Positions 33,412-33,871 of a stretch of 33,871 bases of DNA are shown here, one piece after another. The notes beneath the pieces were generated by a model, which searched no databases, was not told the DNA's origin, and saw only the letters and a list, made by a program, of their open reading frames with translations. A program made the translations under genes and the position numbers. This stretch comes from Verrucomicrobiota bacterium (GTDB taxonomy: Bacteria > Verrucomicrobiota > Verrucomicrobiia > Opitutales > Opitutaceae). The stretch is taken from assembly GCA_016222805.1 (NCBI GenBank), contig JACRQG010000038.1:1-33871 (forward strand). The letters run 5' to 3'. Every line of letters begins with the position of its first letter. The first letter of the stretch is position 1.

Positions 33412-33491
33412 AACTCCCGTCCCTTTGTCCCGGATTCCCCAATCCCAGGCCGCCCTTCTTTTCCCTGTCCCGAATTCCCGCTTCCTCCCGC

Positions 33492-33871
33492 ATGAACGTC
33501 CCGTTCCTTAACCTCCGCGCCCAGCACGATCCGATCCGCGCCGAACTCATGGCGGCCTTTTCCGAGGTCATCGATGCCAACGCCTTCGCCGGCGGACCCT
33601 TCGTGGCAAAATTCGAGGAAGACTTTGCACGGTTCTGCGGCGCCAGCCATGCGGTGGCTTGCGGCAACGGCACCGACGCGCTCTGGCTGCCCTTGCTGGC
33701 GCTCGGGGTCGGCCCTGGCGACGAGGTCGTGACGGTTGCGCACACCTTCATCGCCACCGCCGAGGCCATCAGCTACTGTGGCGCCAAGCCGGTGTTCGTC
33801 GATGTCGATGAGAAGACCTACACGATGGACCCGTCCAAACTCGAGGCGGCCATCACCCCGCGTACCAAGGC
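33492..33871 (+). CDS. DegT/DnrJ/EryC1 sugar aminotransferase, WbpE-like (3' end missing)
   Basis: The ATG at 33492 opens MNVPFLNLRAQHDPIRAEL and the frame runs off the window after about 126 codons. Visible family features are GGPFVAKFEEDFARFCGASH, the PLP phosphate-cup motif CGNGTDALWLPLLALGVG, and VTVAHTFIATAEAISYCGAKPVFVDVD. The PLP lysine lies beyond the end. The enzyme would transfer an amino group to the 3-keto sugar produced by the WbpB-like dehydrogenase. It follows the acetyltransferase after 206 bp, so the trio is probably one operon, although the gap is large enough for a separate promoter. Confidence 0.93.
   Translation, partial: MNVPFLNLRAQHDPIRAELMAAFSEVIDANAFAGGPFVAKFEEDFARFCGASHAVACGNGTDALWLPLLALGVGPGDEVVTVAHTFIATAEAISYCGAKPVFVDVDEKTYTMDPSKLEAAITPRTK

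Overview
The window reads as a GC-rich chromosome segment of a verrucomicrobium, most likely of the Opitutaceae type. This is an inference from gene content: PEP-CTERM proteins with strand-repeat architecture, a TonB-dependent receptor with the N-terminal 'LSPFEV' signature, GH95, CotH/lamin-tail proteins, a tig-clpP-clpX operon, and start codons mostly without a clear Shine-Dalgarno. Third positions are very GC-rich, so long open frames run antisense to almost every real gene. I found no tRNA, rRNA, CRISPR array or insertion sequence.

Layout. 1-2310: 3' part of a secreted tandem-repeat PEP-CTERM protein, followed by an intergenic stretch with REP-like hairpins and a degenerate heptanucleotide repeat. 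2765-11661 (+): a probable glycan-use block of a PL22-like lyase/propeller, two small secreted proteins of unknown role, an alpha/beta-hydrolase esterase, a TonB receptor and a GH95 alpha-L-fucosidase. 11758-21865: a block rich in predicted phosphate chemistry. It holds a secreted CotH-kinase protein (+), a CNNM/CorC-like CBS membrane protein (+), a tight minus-strand operon VTC polyphosphate-polymerase domain > DUF4956 membrane protein > HlyD-like protein, and, divergent from VTC, a large secreted 'esterase-like phytase' protein. The CotH and phytase-like proteins end in the same two-copy C-terminal repeat. 21968-28291: housekeeping and proteolysis genes (hisA, an M42 aminopeptidase, a PEP-CTERM trypsin-like protease, and tig-clpP-clpX). 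28491-29123: a TsaB-like protein. 29124-29921: a long leader region. 29922-33871: the start of an exopolysaccharide locus with an RfaH/UpxY-type NusG paralogue, a WcaJ-type initiating sugar-phosphate transferase, and WbpB-, WbpD- and WbpE-like enzymes (the last cut by the window end), which together suggest a 2,3-diacetamido sugar.

The points most worth following are these. (1) The CotH / VTC / DUF4956 / HlyD / phytase-like neighbourhood looks like an uncharacterised surface phosphorylation or polyphosphate system. (2) The trigger factor lacks the whole ribosome-docking signature loop through an in-frame gap. (3) An ops-like element, GGCGGTAGCATG, lies about 190 bp upstream of the RfaH-like gene at the head of the polysaccharide locus, suggesting ops/RfaH-type antitermination outside Proteobacteria. 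(4) The PL22-like protein keeps the fold motifs but has replaced metal-ligand residues.
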